Assembly (NCBI GenBank): GCA_934255405.1
Contig: CAKQNT010000018.1
Location: forward strand, 1-23,017
Direction of reading: 5' to 3'
DNA length: 23,017 nucleotides
Origin: an uncultured Alphaproteobacteria bacterium
GTDB lineage: Bacteria > Pseudomonadota > Alphaproteobacteria > RF32 > CAG-239
The first letter of the stretch is position 1. Every line of letters starts with the position of its first letter. A program made the position numbers and the translations under genes. Below the pieces are notes generated by a model, which saw only the letters and a list, made by a program, of their open reading frames with translations, did no database searches and was not told the origin of the DNA. Below are positions 7,703-14,681 of this stretch, one piece after another.

Positions 7703-8443
7703 TAGTAATTTTTGCGATAAGACAAGGGCCATAACATTGCTTTGATCTTCTTTAATCCATACCAGACTTTGGGTTGCTTTGTTAAATTGCGCCCCTTTGT
7801 AGCCTTCATTTATAATATATTGCATTTTGTTGAAAAGGCTGGGAATTTTTTTGTGAATATTGTCTCCCAAAAACATTGAATAAACATCTTTTGGCGGCAG
7901 CTTAAAAGCGTGGGCAGATTTTATATCTTTTTCCAGATAGATTACTTTGACGTCGTCCACAGGATCCTTGTCAACCTTGGTTATGGACATTCCGTGGTGC
8001 AGAGCATTAATCCAGCTTGCCGGATTATCAATGGCAATTTGGATAATGGAATGGGTCCGTTGAGCATCAATTGCATTAGTTTCAATATAGCTGAGCATTT
8101 GCTTCATCAAACTGGAGCCCCGATAGGTGGGATCAACTAAAATAGCCTCATAAATCACCAATTCTTCATTGGGAATGTCTGGTCTAAATTCCGGCATTTC
8201 TCTTTGTTCGCCGCTGTTTGGAGTGCAATAAACAGCTTGAGCAATTAATTTATCTTTGTCAAAAATTCCAACCATACTGGAATTTTCTTTGTTCAAATAC
8301 TTCATATAGTCTTCTTGAGTTCGATTGAGAATAAAATGCTTTTCATCAGGGTGCAAACCGTCAACAATTCTTTGCTGCAGGTTCAAAACGTCGGATATAT
8401 TGTTTTGGTGTAATTTTTTGATGACTAACTGTTTTTTATTCAT
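7691..8443 (-). CDS. GNAT-family N-acetyltransferase (250 aa)
   Basis: Residues about 5-165 carry the GNAT fold. The acetyl-CoA-binding motif A is ILVDPTYRGSSLMKQML (101-117), with the RGxx(L) pyrophosphate loop after a beta-4 strand (LVIYEAILV) and a following strand (HSIIQIAI) and NPASWINALHHGM as motif B. The C-terminal 80 residues are an extra segment I do not recognise. The substrate is unknown. The ATG at 8443 is chosen because the longer frame starts with TTG at 8497 inside a terminator stem; the ATG itself has only a weak GAGAT site. A terminator with alternative pairing sits about 30 bases upstream, which may attenuate the gene. The 3' end overlaps the convergent aspartoacylase-family gene. 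Confidence 0.8.
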   Translation of the reverse strand: MNKKQLVIKKLHQNNISDVLNLQQRIVDGLHPDEKHFILNRTQEDYMKYLNKENSSMVGIFDKDKLIAQAVYCTPNSGEQREMPEFRPDIPNEELVIYEAILVDPTYRGSSLMKQMLSYIETNAIDAQRTHSIIQIAIDNPASWINALHHGMSITKVDKDPVDDVKVIYLEKDIKSAHAFKLPPKDVYSMFLGDNIHKKIPSLFNKMQYIINEGYKGAQFNKATQSLVWIKEDQSNVMALVLSQKLLSRA

Positions 8444-8473
8444 AACTATCTCAATCTTATTCCTAAATTTTAC

Positions 8474-8502
8474 AAAAAAAAGATTTGGACATTCCAAATC
8501 TT
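8474..8502 (-). terminator. Intrinsic terminator upstream of the GNAT gene (attenuator candidate)
   Basis: On the minus strand AAGATTTGG and CCAAATCTT form a nine-pair stem with a five-base loop, followed by an unbroken run of T (8481 to 8474). It ends about 30 bases before the GNAT start codon, with no protein gene upstream on this strand until sequence beyond 8.7 kb. It therefore terminates either a short non-coding transcript or the GNAT leader. Confidence 0.75.
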
Positions 8503-8683
8503 GCGACTTTTATCTGACAAGCGTGCCAAATCATCGTCGCATTAGGAATCTGCGTAAACGCAAAGATATATTAGTACAAAAAAACATAATAAAAATCAGT
8601 CCCTTTCTCTATATTTTGTCAACATAACATATTTATATGCTTTTAGCAATCATATTTTTCAGTAAATCTTACAACCTCTTGAG
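8503..8683 (-). ncRNA. Possible structured leader or small RNA ending at the 8474-8502 terminator
   Basis: No convincing reading frame is present in the 312-base gap between the GNAT start (8443) and the gene at 8756. On the minus strand a TGCGAC/GTCGCA pair (8541-8536 with 8507-8502) encloses a second GATTTGG (8532-8526). That copy could compete for the 3' arm of the terminator. A small TGCG-TTTA-CGCA hairpin lies just upstream. A TTGACA occurs at 8622-8617 but its -10 (CTGATT) is poor. Existence of the RNA is inferred from the terminator and pairing only. Confidence 0.35.
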
Positions 8684-8712
8684 TTGACAAAAATTTCCAT
8701 AAGCGGTATATA
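8684..8712 (+). promoter_or_regulatory. Promoter of the 147-aa gene
   Basis: Perfect TTGACA (8684-8689), 17 bases, then TATATA (8707-8712). The predicted start is near 8719, about 37 bases before the ATG. The leader is very A/T-rich and lacks a Shine-Dalgarno sequence. Confidence 0.65.
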
Positions 8713-8755
8713 TGGAGTTGTAAATAGTATTTATTAATTAATTAAAATTTAAAAA

Positions 8756-9199
8756 ATGGAGACTTTCTTTTTTTCAAGCACTTTGCTTGTTCCCTTTCCC
8801 AAGACAGACAGCGATTATACATTTTGCTGGCTCGGGACGATTAACAGCGAGCGCAACAAGGTGGAAGTCATTGTCTTCAATACAGACAATACTTGCCAGT
8901 TTAAGCCTATTCTGGAAAAGTATCTTGCCAAGTTGATGCTGATGCGGCGCCGTGGCTCTATCAAAATCGGGCAGCTTAAGTTTGCCAACGAGCCTATAGA
9001 GGAAGAGCTCATGCAAATGCAAAGAATTAAGAATCAGATTCGTTTCATCAAATGCACGCTGTTTGAGATGGCGACAAGCATTTATGTAAAACATCCGGCG
9101 CAGCCTCTGCTTGACATTGTTGCGCAAAATCTGCACATCAAGTTAACTCCCCAAGATGTAATATATACATCTGGAGTATCTCGTGTAGAGAAAGGATAA
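8756..9199 (+). CDS. Hypothetical protein (147 aa)
   Basis: No family is recognised. The N-terminus is hydrophobic and beta-like (FFFSSTLLVPFP, then DYTFCWLGTI). A basic helix LAKLMLMRRRGSIKIGQ lies in the middle, followed by an amphipathic helix (EEELMQMQRIKNQIRFIKCTLFEMAT). There is no typical signal peptide. The ATG lacks a Shine-Dalgarno sequence but sits behind a good promoter, and the gene closes with its own terminator, so it is a complete one-gene unit. Base composition within the gene is richer in G+C than its flanks, which supports real coding. The function is unknown. Confidence 0.65.
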   Translation: METFFFSSTLLVPFPKTDSDYTFCWLGTINSERNKVEVIVFNTDNTCQFKPILEKYLAKLMLMRRRGSIKIGQLKFANEPIEEELMQMQRIKNQIRFIKCTLFEMATSIYVKHPAQPLLDIVAQNLHIKLTPQDVIYTSGVSRVEKG

Positions 9200-9208
9200 T
9201 TAACGAAG

Positions 9209-9239
9209 ACGCCTTGTGTTTTGTAACACAGGCGTTTTT
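9209..9239 (+). terminator. Intrinsic terminator of the 147-aa gene
   Basis: ACGCC(T)TGTGTT pairs with AACACAGGCGT across a four-base loop, with one bulged T, and runs into TTTTT at 9235-9239. It begins 10 bases after the stop codon. Confidence 0.85.
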
Positions 9240-9308
9240 GTTTATGACAACTATTTAAGCCTAAAATAGAAAATATTGCGTATTTCCTTTTTGTTTACTT
9301 TTGTCAAA

Positions 9309-9314
9309 TATAAT
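9309..9314 (+). promoter_or_regulatory. -10 box of the 653-aa gene
   Basis: Perfect TATAAT 45 bases before the start codon. No good -35 hexamer is seen at 16-18 bases upstream, where the sequence is T-rich. Confidence 0.4.
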
Positions 9315-9358
9315 GTTAGTATTAGTGTTGGGTAGGTTGTATTTTATGGAACAGACAA

Positions 9359-11320
9359 ATGGATTACGCAAATTTATTAAAAGAAGAGTATCAAGCCGCC
9401 GGAACAGAGCCAGTCTATTGCCAATTGGGCATGGGATGTTCGTTGATGGTTCCACTCAGCTATAAAGGCGACAAAGAGCGGTTTGCTAAAGATTTGTTCA
9501 AACATGAACAGGAACTGCAAAAATACAAAGACTTTAACCGCCGGCAAAGTGAAGAGAAAAAGCCGCTCAAGCCGCAATTTATTTCCTGCGGAGAGGTGGC
9601 GGCGCTGGTTCCGGTAGAATTAGTCATAAATAACTACAATGATAAGGCGATTCAAAAAAGATTGCTCAAAAAAGCAATCAGACATTATAACTCCACACTA
9701 AAGAAGACTTTGCGTCTACGTAAGGAATATCCAGACAACAAAGTTGCAGCAAGATTAGACCGAGCTTATGTCCGCCATATGGAACTGATGCATGGAAAAT
9801 ATTGCGCGACTGAAGTGGCAAAATTTATTGGTAAATCTCTTAAATTTGCTGCTAAAGAAACTGCCCAGATGGCAGGAGGGTTAACCGGAGCCTTGCCGCT
9901 GGCAACTTATATGCTTTTAAAGAAGCATAATCGCATTGTTCCCTCGGCACATACGCTGAAACTTGAGCAAAAAATTGTGCCCTACATCCGCAAAGGATTG
10001 ATAAAAGCCGCGGTTTTGGCAACCTTGGCTGGCGGCGTAAAGCTGGCAAACAATCAGGTATTTAATCAAACCAAAGTCGAACAAGCTGCCAAGCAAGCAA
10101 TTACAGACCAAAGTCCGCGCTATAAGCTTGAAACCGATGCTGATTTTGAAGAATTCTATAATAAATGCAATGCATCGGCATTTTTAGCAACACTGCCGAC
10201 AGAAACTCTGGTTACAAAACCTTATTGCGACGGCAACAAAGGCGGGGTTAACTCTATCGGAGCGTTTTATTACCTGCCCAAAGACGGCAAGCCGGAAACC
10301 TCGGAATGGATAAAAGCATCTGAATATTTTAAGGATAATCCCGACATTGAAATCAGCGGGCAAGAATTTTATAAGCTGATGTGCAGTTTTTTTGATACCA
10401 AAGAAGGCGGCCGACTGAAAAAAAATATTAAAAAGCATCTGATGGGCTGTGAACTCAGAACTTGTGAACTTGATGCCATTAAATCTGTTATGCTCAATAA
10501 TGAGGCAAACGGCATTGAGCTGTGCAAATTTGTCAAAGAGAATTATCAGGATTCGATTAAGTGCGCCGCCAGAATTATGGAGTTTACCCCGCAGAGGGCT
10601 CAATTTACCAATGGGATTGCCAAACGGCGGGTTTTTGAGGCGGCAACTTATTTGAACTTGAATAACATCAACGGCAGACTGCCGGATTTTATGCAGAAGA
10701 AAATCGGCAAAGTAAGATCTTTGACCGCGGTGACTCAGTTGAAACCGCAAGAGTGCAAAGATGCTTTTAATGCTCTGCAAAAAGGCGATATTGAGCCTTT
10801 GAAAAAACTGACAGACCAAATGTGCAACTTTTGTTGCCGCGGGCAGACAGTATATGAAATCACTCAAGAACACGGGATTGAAAATCTGTGGAATGAAGAA
10901 TCCCGCACCATAAATATGCATGACGCCGTAAAAGGAAGCAACGCGGTATTATATCGCGAGGCACAAGAATTGTGCAGCAAGCATAAATATGCCGAAGCAG
11001 GAGAAGTTTTTCAAAAACTTGAAGAAAACGGCGCCTGCGGAGCAGACTTGTATAATGACATGGCCGAAAACTACTATCATCTGGGCAAATACGAAAAAGC
11101 TATTTCTTGTTGCAAACAGACCTTAGAAACTGAAGAAACCGGAGCTTTTGCTCAGGCTAACCATATTGCCGGTCTGGCCTATATGAAAAGCGGTAATATC
11201 TCTGAAGCTATGGCAAACGCCAATCTTGCCCTAACCCGCGATCCGCAAAATAAAGAATATCAAAAAACCGTGCAGCAAATTAAGGCAATGGCTCTCTATG
11301 CCGCTAACGTCAGAGATTAA
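9359..11320 (+). CDS. GH24-lysozyme-like domain fused to TPR repeats (653 aa)
   Basis: Residues 1-150 are basic and helical with no clear family. Two weakly hydrophobic, Ala/Gly-rich stretches (about 167-187 and 213-231) could be membrane-associated. Residues about 258-440 resemble phage-type lysozyme (GH24). Glu282 is followed by eight residues and Asp291, then SIG at 299-301 where T4 lysozyme has TIG. The later GIAKRRVFEA (419-428) matches the conserved 'G..RR..E' helix of GH24. If active it would cleave peptidoglycan N-acetylmuramic acid linkages. Residues about 535-645 hold two to three TPR units (YNDMAENYYHLGKYEKAI, AGLAYMKSGNISEAMANA). A weak ribosome binding site precedes the ATG. An overlapping 39-codon frame from ATG 9346 is probably spurious. 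The GH24 call is moderate and TPR good. Confidence 0.7.
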   Translation: MDYANLLKEEYQAAGTEPVYCQLGMGCSLMVPLSYKGDKERFAKDLFKHEQELQKYKDFNRRQSEEKKPLKPQFISCGEVAALVPVELVINNYNDKAIQKRLLKKAIRHYNSTLKKTLRLRKEYPDNKVAARLDRAYVRHMELMHGKYCATEVAKFIGKSLKFAAKETAQMAGGLTGALPLATYMLLKKHNRIVPSAHTLKLEQKIVPYIRKGLIKAAVLATLAGGVKLANNQVFNQTKVEQAAKQAITDQSPRYKLETDADFEEFYNKCNASAFLATLPTETLVTKPYCDGNKGGVNSIGAFYYLPKDGKPETSEWIKASEYFKDNPDIEISGQEFYKLMCSFFDTKEGGRLKKNIKKHLMGCELRTCELDAIKSVMLNNEANGIELCKFVKENYQDSIKCAARIMEFTPQRAQFTNGIAKRRVFEAATYLNLNNINGRLPDFMQKKIGKVRSLTAVTQLKPQECKDAFNALQKGDIEPLKKLTDQMCNFCCRGQTVYEITQEHGIENLWNEESRTINMHDAVKGSNAVLYREAQELCSKHKYAEAGEVFQKLEENGACGADLYNDMAENYYHLGKYEKAISCCKQTLETEETGAFAQANHIAGLAYMKSGNISEAMANANLALTRDPQNKEYQKTVQQIKAMALYAANVRD

Positions 11321-11333
11321 GCTGATATCCATA

Positions 11334-11355
11334 AAAAGGGGCAAAAGCCCCTTTT
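11334..11355. terminator. Bidirectional terminator between the lysozyme/TPR gene and comF
   Basis: AAAAGGGGC and GCCCCTTTT form a nine-pair stem around AAAA. T runs follow on both strands. It sits 13 bases after the stop at 11320 and 28 bases beyond the convergent comF stop, so it serves both genes. Confidence 0.85.
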
Positions 11356-11383
11356 CTACAGCAACAAACCCACTGACAAAAAT

Positions 11384-12103
11384 TTATAGCACTCTTCCGG
11401 CGGTGAGAGTATCTATTGATTTGGCGCCGGCTTTGTGCAGTGCTCTGGCACATTCGCGCAAGGTGGCGCCGGTGGTCAAAACATCATCGATAAGCAACAC
11501 TCTCCGCCCCTTTATTTGCTCCGGACATTTGACGCTAAAAACATCACGCACGTTGCGCTGACGTTCCATGCCGGAAAGCTCTACTTGCGGACGGGTCTTT
11601 TTGTGGCGGATTAAAGACAAATTATCTGCTTTGATGCCGCTTAATTCAGAAAGCTCGTTGGCCAGCAGCGCCGATTGATTGTAACGACGTTTTATAAGGC
11701 GGGTATAATGCAAAGGCACCGGTATAATCACATCAATACCGGCATCAAATATATCTTTGCCGGCAACAAACATCATCTGTGCCAAAATTCTGGCATTTTC
11801 AGTTTTGTCGTGAAACTTAAAATTAAGAATCAGATTTTTTGAAACCTCATCATAAGCAAACGCCGAACGGCTAAGCCGAAAAAACGAGCGTTTGCGTTTA
11901 AGACAACGTCCACAAAGCAGCTTACCGCCATGTTCTTCCAAGAACTCAAACGGATGACCGCATTTATAACAATAAGGCTCGGTTATAAAATTGATTTCAG
12001 AAAAACAATCGGAACAAAGTCCGGTATTGCATTTGAGAATTTTGCCGCAACGCATGCAACGGGGCGGTAATAAACAATTGAGAATTTGTTCCCAAATTTT
12101 CAT
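11384..12103 (-). CDS. comF: ComF family protein (phosphoribosyltransferase fold)
   Basis: The N-terminus carries paired cysteine knuckles (C16/C19, C30/C33, C45/C48, C64/C67) that form the zinc ribbon of ComF/GntX proteins. The C-terminus has a type I phosphoribosyltransferase core with the PRPP loop VLLIDDVLTTGATL (202-215) and the preceding RRYNQSALLANEL helix typical of the family. ComF proteins are linked to DNA uptake and single-strand DNA handling during transformation, and the enzymatic activity in most is unproven. At 239 residues the length is normal. The start codon at 12103 directly abuts the stop of the sucD-like gene, so it is the last gene of the sufE-sucC-sucD-comF unit and ends at a shared terminator. 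Confidence 0.9.
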   Translation of the reverse strand: MKIWEQILNCLLPPRCMRCGKILKCNTGLCSDCFSEINFITEPYCYKCGHPFEFLEEHGGKLLCGRCLKRKRSFFRLSRSAFAYDEVSKNLILNFKFHDKTENARILAQMMFVAGKDIFDAGIDVIIPVPLHYTRLIKRRYNQSALLANELSELSGIKADNLSLIRHKKTRPQVELSGMERQRNVRDVFSVKCPEQIKGRRVLLIDDVLTTGATLRECARALHKAGAKSIDTLTAGRVL

Positions 12104-12970
12104 TTAAAGTTCGGCCAACCGCAAGTGAATATCATTAATATTGTCAACTACAATCATACCGGCATCGGACAAAGCGTCTTTTTTATCCTGCGCAGAGACA
12201 TGACCACGAGTAATAATATCGCCGGCATAACCCATTTTGTGCCCAAAAGGAATGGCATTGCCGGCGACAAAAGCGATTACCGGTTTGCGATTTTTGCGCT
12301 CTTTGTACCATGCGGCGGCGGCTTCTTCAAAAGTTCCGCCCATTTGGCCAAGCATAACAATTGCCTTGGTCTTTTTATCGGCCTCAAACCGCTCTAAAAT
12401 ATCGACAAAGTCCATACCAATAATCATATCATCGCCCAGCCCGACAACGGTAGAAATCCCCTCTCCGCCGCGAGAAGTTTCAAGCACGGCCTCATAAGTC
12501 AAAGTTGATGAACGAGAAACAATGCCGACTTTTCCTATAGTGTGGATATTGGTGGGATAAACCCCCAGTCGAGATTCTCCCGGGGTGATAATCCCCGGAG
12601 TATTGGGACCGATGAGTTTGGTTTTGCTGCCATTCAGCATAGCTTTTATTTCCAGCATATCTTTGAGCGGAACACTATCAGCAATGCAAACCGCCAAATC
12701 AAGCTCGGCTTCCACCGCATCGCGCACGGCAGTTTTAACATTACCGGCCGGAACAAACATAATACTGGCGGTAGCGCTGGTTTCGGTAACAGCTTCAGCC
12801 ACAGTGTTAAAGACCGGCACTCCCAGATGCAACATTCCGCCCTTGCCGGGGGTTACTCCGGCTACGACATTAGTACCATAGTCCAGCGAACGGCGAATAT
12901 GAAATGTGGCCTGCGTACCAGTAATTCCCTGACAAACAACACGGGTATTTTTATCTGCCAAAATAGACAT
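12104..12970 (-). CDS. sucD: Succinyl-CoA synthetase alpha-like subunit lacking the phosphohistidine
   Basis: The SucD architecture is complete: a CoA-binding Rossmann domain (GITGTQATFH at 15-24, GVTPGKGG at 38-45), IGPNTPG (120-126) and the ligase domain. In the usual enzyme a histidine (E. coli H246, in RMGHAGAI) carries phosphate between ATP and the acyl group. Here the aligned motif is KMGYAGDI with Tyr248, and the partner glutamate of GEIGG (E. coli E208) is Gln209 in GQMGG. The GPNC cysteine is also Thr. The fold and partner gene are intact, with no frameshift, and its start overlaps the sucC-like stop by one base. It therefore looks maintained but with altered or lost phosphotransfer chemistry. 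The substrate could be succinate, malate or another acid, or the pair could be non-catalytic. Confidence 0.85.
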   Translation of the reverse strand: MSILADKNTRVVCQGITGTQATFHIRRSLDYGTNVVAGVTPGKGGMLHLGVPVFNTVAEAVTETSATASIMFVPAGNVKTAVRDAVEAELDLAVCIADSVPLKDMLEIKAMLNGSKTKLIGPNTPGIITPGESRLGVYPTNIHTIGKVGIVSRSSTLTYEAVLETSRGGEGISTVVGLGDDMIIGMDFVDILERFEADKKTKAIVMLGQMGGTFEEAAAAWYKERKNRKPVIAFVAGNAIPFGHKMGYAGDIITRGHVSAQDKKDALSDAGMIVVDNINDIHLRLAEL

Positions 12971-14172
12971 CAGTCGTTGTCCTCCATTGCTTTGACAAGC
13001 AAAGTTGCGGCCTCCTCGGTGGTTTCGGCCATAATTACCGGAAGCTTGGATTTTTGCAAAATATCTTTGGCTTCGTCTTTATTGGTGCCCTCAAATCTCA
13101 CAACCAACGGAACATTCAGCCCTACATCTGAGGCAACCGAAACAATACCTTCAGCAATCAAATTGCAGCGCAGGAAACCGCCCAAGATATTTATCAAAAT
13201 ACCTTCGACCCGCGGGTTGGTCATAATAATTTTTATACCGGAGGCAATCTTATCTTTGTCTACACCGCCCTTGACATTCAAGAAACAGGCTGTGCCAACC
13301 CCTTTTTGGCGGAGCATATCCATTGTGGCCATGGCCGCATCGTTGCCGTTGGCAACGCACCCGACCGAGCCCTCAAACTCACTATAGGTAAATTTATCTT
13401 TGGCAGCCTGAAGCTCCCGCTCAGAAGCCTCATAATCATCTTTGAGGCGCAAAACATCGGCATGCCGATACAGCGCATTGTCATCAAAAGATATTTTGGC
13501 ATCCAGAGCCATAAGCTCTCCGCCGCGGAGCACTCCAACCGGATTAATTTCTATCATAGTAGCTTCCTGCTCAAGAAAAGCGCGATGCATACCGTTAATC
13601 AGAGTGCCGAGATTTGAGGCCGCTTTGGCTGAAAGTTTCAAAAATTTTGACACCTGCCGCACCTGCTCTGGTGTGGTCTCGCCGTCCAAATCCAGCGGAA
13701 CACGCAAAATACTGTCGGGACTGTTAATGGCCATATTGGTAATATCATCATTTTCGACAAGAGCCGCCAATAAGGTCAAAGATGCCTTAACTCGGTCTAC
13801 AGCAAGACCAAGATAGAATTTTTTTACCACATCAAGATAAGCCTCCACATACAAACGGCCGACAAATTTGCCTTGCGGGCCGGTTTGAATGGTTACAAGA
13901 GTAGCTCCCAGCATTTGTTCTGCTTGACTGCGGATGTCTCGACGATAATCTATCCGGCGAATACCGCCTTCTGAACCGGCTGTTTTTTCTATAAAATATC
14001 CCAAATTGCGAGCGCCGGACTGAATTTGAGCTTTAAGCATCCACGGACCACGGGCAGATGCCTTGAGCGCAACCTTCTTAGCCTCGGTCGGAGTATAGGC
14101 TATGCCGCCCTTGGGAATTTTAATTCCGTATTCGCTTAAGATTTTTTTGGCCTGATACTCGTGAATGTTCAT
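12970..14172 (-). CDS. sucC: Succinyl-CoA synthetase beta-like (ATP-grasp) subunit, divergent
   Basis: The N-terminus MNIHEYQAKKILSEYGI and the body (LVTIQTGPQGK, YLGLAVDR, GCVANG, INILGGFLRC) are those of SucC or the malate thiokinase beta subunit. Lys47 and the metal ligands Asn210 and Asp224, with Glu208 in MIEINP, are kept. Two loops that are normally near invariant are changed. The nucleotide loop HAGGRGKAGG reads QSGARNLGYF (51-60), and the GGG loop of FLDVGGGA reads FLNVKGGV. With the changes in the alpha subunit this points to a shared loss or change of nucleotide and phosphate handling. At 400 residues it has the full length. The gene lies three bases after sufE and overlaps the sucD-like start by one base. 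Confidence 0.85.
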   Translation of the reverse strand: MNIHEYQAKKILSEYGIKIPKGGIAYTPTEAKKVALKASARGPWMLKAQIQSGARNLGYFIEKTAGSEGGIRRIDYRRDIRSQAEQMLGATLVTIQTGPQGKFVGRLYVEAYLDVVKKFYLGLAVDRVKASLTLLAALVENDDITNMAINSPDSILRVPLDLDGETTPEQVRQVSKFLKLSAKAASNLGTLINGMHRAFLEQEATMIEINPVGVLRGGELMALDAKISFDDNALYRHADVLRLKDDYEASERELQAAKDKFTYSEFEGSVGCVANGNDAAMATMDMLRQKGVGTACFLNVKGGVDKDKIASGIKIIMTNPRVEGILINILGGFLRCNLIAEGIVSVASDVGLNVPLVVRFEGTNKDEAKDILQKSKLPVIMAETTEEAATLLVKAMEDND

Positions 14173-14175
14173 ATC

Positions 14176-14577
14176 TTATAAAATCTCCGCGTAATTCTTA
14201 ATCTTGCCAATCATAGAAAGCAGACCGTTGCGGCGGCTGGGAGACAAATGTTCTTCCAGTTTTAGTTTAGCAAAAATATCTTCAACTGCAACCGCTTTAA
14301 TCTCCGATGGGGATTTGTGATTAAAAATCATCAAAACAATGGCTATCAGCCCTTTTACAATCATAGCATCGCTGTCGCCGGCAAAAGAAATTTTGCCATT
14401 ATCATCTTTGGTTGGCACCAACCAAACCTGCGATTGGCAACCCTGCACTTTCCAGTCCTCGGTATGATATTTTTCATCCAGCGTTGGGAGTTTTTCGCCC
14501 AACTCTATAATATAGCGGTATTTGTCCTCCCAAGTGTCTAAAAACTCAAAATTATCTATAAGTTCATTAATATCCAT
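14176..14577 (-). CDS. sufE: SufE sulfur-acceptor protein
   Basis: SufE accepts the persulfide sulfur from the cysteine desulfurase SufS and stimulates it in iron-sulfur cluster assembly. The VQGCQSQVW motif is present with the acceptor Cys47, counted from the ATG at 14577. The flanking helices (IDNFEFLDTWEDKYRYIIELG and the C-terminal LSPSRRNGLLSMIGKIK) match the family, and 133 residues is normal. This ATG is chosen because GAGG lies six bases upstream; the longer frame begins with TTG at 14589, within that site. It is the first gene of the sufE-sucC-sucD-comF unit and is separate from the suf operon 1.4 kb away. Confidence 0.93.
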   Translation of the reverse strand: MDINELIDNFEFLDTWEDKYRYIIELGEKLPTLDEKYHTEDWKVQGCQSQVWLVPTKDDNGKISFAGDSDAMIVKGLIAIVLMIFNHKSPSEIKAVAVEDIFAKLKLEEHLSPSRRNGLLSMIGKIKNYAEIL

Positions 14578-14604
14578 TTTATGCCTCAAAATATCCTGCT
14601 ATGA

Positions 14605-14633
14605 GTTATTTTGTAACATCTAATAAAAGACAA
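14605..14633 (-). promoter_or_regulatory. Possible promoter of the sufE operon
   Basis: TTGTCT (14633 to 14628), 17 bases, then AATAAC (14610 to 14605). Each hexamer matches four of six consensus bases and the position suits sufE. Confidence 0.35.
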
Positions 14634-14639
14634 GGCAAT

Positions 14640-14681
14640 AAAAAAAGGAGGGTATACCCATCAGGTATACATCTCCTTTTT
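14640..14681 (-). terminator. Terminator overlapping the end of the glutamine amidotransferase gene
   Basis: On the minus strand AAAAAGGAG-AT-GTATACC and GGTATAC-C-CTCCTTTTT form a long stem, followed by seven T residues (14646 to 14640). The 5' arm is the last sense codons of the amidotransferase, and its TGA stop falls in the loop. Confidence 0.85.

Noticed and set aside
8325..8627. 100-codon open frame on the plus strand over the GNAT start and the terminator
   Set aside because: It covers the 5' end of the GNAT gene antisense and the hairpin region, with no ribosome binding site or recognisable domain.
9346..9465. A 39-codon frame from ATG 9346, overlapping the start of the lysozyme/TPR gene
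   Set aside because: It has a long basic, low-information translation, lies almost wholly inside the larger gene in another frame, and shows no family features.
10184..10921. 245-codon open frame on the minus strand
   Set aside because: It is antisense to the lysozyme/TPR gene, has no ribosome binding site, and its Phe/Arg-rich translation is typical of a shadow frame.
12542..13387. 281-codon open frame on the plus strand
   Set aside because: It runs antisense across the sucC/sucD-like junction, where both sense genes have clear family motifs.
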